DNA of 64,000 nt, from contig CM072892.1 in the NCBI GenBank assembly GCA_037013685.1, positions 13,955,501-14,019,500 of the forward strand, read 5' to 3'. The stretch's first letter is position 1, and every line of letters starts with the position of its first letter. The position numbers were made by a program, and so were the translations under genes. Shown piece by piece: positions 61,101 through 64,000 of the stretch. Source of the DNA: Acridotheres tristis. Lineage: Eukaryota > Chordata > Aves > Passeriformes > Sturnidae. Under the pieces are notes generated by a model. That model searched no databases and was not told the DNA's origin. It was given only the letters and a program-made list of their open reading frames with translations.

Positions 61101-64000
61101 TTGTTGTGGATGGTGTTGATTTAAGGAAAAGCAAATAAACAAAAAAAAACCAAAAAACCCAAATGCCTCGAAGTGTGTCTCAACATCTACAATGATCAAT
61201 ATAAGATTTAAGATAAGAACTCCGACTCATTAAGATTCTGAGGTTTCCTGAATGGTGACTACCAAACTGTAGGATGAAACCTCACAGACAGAAAGGGACC
61301 AAAATTAAAAGCAAGCACTGTGTAAAAAGGTGACAAAACCTCCTTCACAAACAGCACTCCCTTACCCCCCCAAAAAAAACCAAAACAAAGCAAAACAAAT
61401 GCAGTTGTTTGGCAACACAGAAGATGCACTGAATATATTTTTAAAAGAAAATTTACAAAGGAAAAGGTTTGATCAGAGGTACAGTGTCCACTAGGGTGCT
61501 ATTTCTTTTGATATGAAACACCAGAAAAAGGAAATGTTTTATTGTTATTTCTTGCCCTAGTGAGACAGGATATCACTCATGGAAAAGTGGGAAAGCAGTG
61601 TAAAATAGTGGCGACAGGAAACATCACATCAGCAAATTTCTTTTAAAGCCCAATGGTCTTGGGGTGGGTTGTTTTAAAAATACAGAGAGACTGAAAGACA
61701 ATAGGCATCTATTTGTGAGCCAAGCAGCAGCCCTCATATCCTTATGCAGAGAATTTTCCCCTCTTTGCCTTCAGGGATGCAGGTTTCCATACCAAAGGAT
61801 GAAAAGTACTAGCAAGACATGAGAAACAGATTCACTCTTTTAATATGTTGATTCAAAAGAGGAAATCTGAGTCACTATTCTGAAATAGAAACACTGACAG
61901 GTATCATGGCAAAGCACAAAAAGGAGAATTTTCAAATTTTCCTGAGTTTTGAGCTTGCTAAAGAATGATTGGCAGACTTCTCTGTCATGCACTTAAAAAT
62001 TTTCTGGGTATATGAAATAAATGGTATGTCTTTGAGCTTACTGTTAGTGGCCCTAATCAAGAAGGACCCTGCTGAAGCCAGCATTGCATTGGGTACAATC
62101 ATTTGAAATGAGTGTGGAGATGAGTGAGATTATCTTTTGGGCATCTGCTGAAAATACTGCTCAATTTGTTATTCTGTTTTGAATAATAGAAACCAAATTC
62201 TCATGTCCTTGCTTTCAATGATTCTCGGCAAACTACATAGGAAGCCACTGAAAAGAACTTTTCTGTGTTTCTAAACTGCACAAGAGAGGAAAGCTTCAAG
62301 GCTGTGCTATAGACATTCAACAATATATCAGAGGAATCCTTCAAAGGATTCCAAAGCCAGAGGACACTTTGATTATTTTACTTGATCTTGTATATAAATA
62401 GACCACGAATTTCCAAACAGTACTGAATCTTTTCCATAAGTGAGTGACATTTGTTGAGAAGGAATAGTTTTTCAAAGCAACAATTTGTTGAAAAATAAAT
62501 CTAGGAAAAGAAATGTACTACATTTTTGTTCCAATATCTATTTCAAGTTTGTGATTCATCTCTACATGGCGAACATGACTGTATCCTATGTGACTTAGGA
62601 TAAGGGAAGCAGTAAGGGGGGAGGCGAGTGCCTTCTGTGAATTCCTCATGCAGTGGTGAACAGATGGGATATAAACCATGTTGTTTTCGTAGCCTATAAA
62701 GAAAAAGACTCATCAGTCACTGCAACTGTGATGTGATATAAGGGTTAGTTCATAGTAGGTAACATAGCATTCCAGAAGAAAGTTCTAATGCCGTCTCAGG
62801 GCTAAAATATTACATTACACATTATTCGTTAGACGTGCAACAGAACGGAAATACTTTGGTTATGATTATCTCAAAGCTACTGGTCTCTCAAACAAAATAG
62901 GAAAAATATCACTTTAGATTTAGATTGTGCAGTCTTAGATGGTTTTCATTAGGAATAATACTTTAATCTCACATCTCAGCTTTGCAGCTGTCCAGGGAAG
63001 CCCATGTACTTTTCTAGGGTCAAATCATCTTTGAAGAATAGAAGTCATTTGTAGTGTGTGCAGTAACATAACTTAAAGAAGACAGGAGAGAAAAAAGAAG
63101 GTAAGTAAATATCATTATAGAATAAAAGTAATTCTTATAAAATGTAATGTGTTGAGGTAATTTTATAGGTCAAGGGAAAAAGGAATATGGATAGCCTCGT
63201 GTCTGGAAAATTAACAATAGAGGCTTAGAGGCTGCTCTTTCTTGGAAGCAGGTAAGGATTTTGCTCTGATTTCATAGTAAAAAAGAAGAGCCATTCATAA
63301 CTTATATCAGTACCTGATAGCCAAGTGAACTTGTTTCTAAGACTAAAGAACTAGTGCTATAGACACAGCAAGGTTTCATGAAATGGCATTTTGCAAATGA
63401 AAATCCAACAATCAGAATTACTTTAGTTCTCATTAGAACAAGACTTTTTAAACAGTTTCCTTTCAGAAATCTCCTTCAGTTTTTTTAAATTCCACTTACA
63501 GAAACCATGATGCCATCCTCTGACAGCCTCACAGATTGCACTAAGCCAATTAAATTAAACAAAACCTATGGAACAGACACTAAAATCTGTTACTTCAAAA
63601 ATACATTGTCTTGAGTCTTATTACTAGAAAGACTTACACGCTGAAGAGGTAACATAGTTATAAATAATATAGTTTACTGGAAAAACCATATGGCTGAATA
63701 TCCTAACAGTGAGAGAAATCAAACCAGTTGTAAAATTGTGCTGATTTTTAATGAATTTCAAGTATAAATCTATCAATAGTTAAGACTTAGGCTTCCAAGC
63801 AGCTTAAAAAGAGTTCCATATTAAATCTAAGTTTCTCAATTCTGTCATCAGTGTTTCCATCTAAAAAAATCACAACCAACCGACCAAAAGAACTCTAAAG
63901 CTCCCAATTCCTAAAAGCTTTCATATCTCTCCTGGAAGCCATCTAATCTGGGAACTCTCCAAGTATCTGTGGGTTCTTAAAGTTTGCTTTGGGACACCAC
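61101..64000. other. Non-coding stretch, no gene seen
   Basis: Unique AT-rich sequence. A/C-rich low-complexity pieces occur at about 61,130-61,165 and 61,365-61,402. No open frame above 60 codons, no RNA gene and no recognised repeat. Confidence 0.6.
62333..62352. repeat. Perfect 9-bp inverted repeat, 2-nt spacer
   Basis: GGAATCCTT, then CA, then AAGGATTCC. The arms are perfectly complementary. Probably chance or a palindromic factor-binding site; nothing adjacent supports a transposon end. Confidence 0.85.

Noticed and set aside
1..64000. CRISPR arrays, operons, prophage or bacterial defence systems
   Set aside because: No regularly spaced direct repeats and no prokaryote-like long open frames or ribosome-binding sites. 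The CR1 content and the tRNA gene identify vertebrate nuclear DNA.

Overview
This window looks like avian nuclear DNA. The main evidence is ten fragments of CR1, the dominant LINE of birds (also found in crocodilians and turtles). Several fragments end in the family's ATTCTRTG-type 3' repeats, and three still show fragments of the CR1 reverse-transcriptase reading frame. Other signs agree: AT-rich sequence, few CpGs, few microsatellites, only about 7% recognisable repeat by eye, no Alu/L1/B1-type repeats, and a vertebrate-type tRNA gene. Bird is well supported; the order or species is not. One LTR-like block reminded me of songbird endogenous retrovirus LTRs, but this is only an impression.

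I find no convincing protein-coding gene. The open frames are short, overlap on both strands, and lack recognisable domains or exon structure, except where they lie in dead CR1 copies. The window is therefore intergenic sequence or part of a very large intron.

Layout: 0-12 kb is non-coding sequence with one internal CR1 ORF2 fragment (about 3.46-3.89 kb, plus) and small low-complexity tracts. At 12.3-13.5 kb is a decayed CR1 ORF2 on the minus strand covering linker and reverse transcriptase. At 18.9-20.1 kb is a plus-strand CR1 running from RT to its 3' terminus. At 20.8-21.1, 23.8-24.1 and 27.3-27.4 kb are CR1 3' ends.

The only solid functional gene is an intact tRNA-Gly(TCC) at 28,702-28,773 with good A and B boxes, a closed cloverleaf and a T4 terminator. 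It sits in the most structured part of the window. An approximately 125-bp sequence ending 25 bp upstream of the tRNA is repeated at 29,327-29,452. The two copies bracket the tRNA and an LTR-like block, and a locally CpG-rich stretch follows.

From 30 to 60 kb there are further CR1 3' fragments (42.5 and 43.5 kb), microsatellites, and AT-rich homeodomain-site-like stretches that may be conserved non-coding elements. At 60.6-61.0 kb is a well-preserved CR1 3' end on the minus strand, with a tiny further fragment near 61.06 kb. No new biological system was identified. The tRNA/duplication/LTR locus is the best place to look again.
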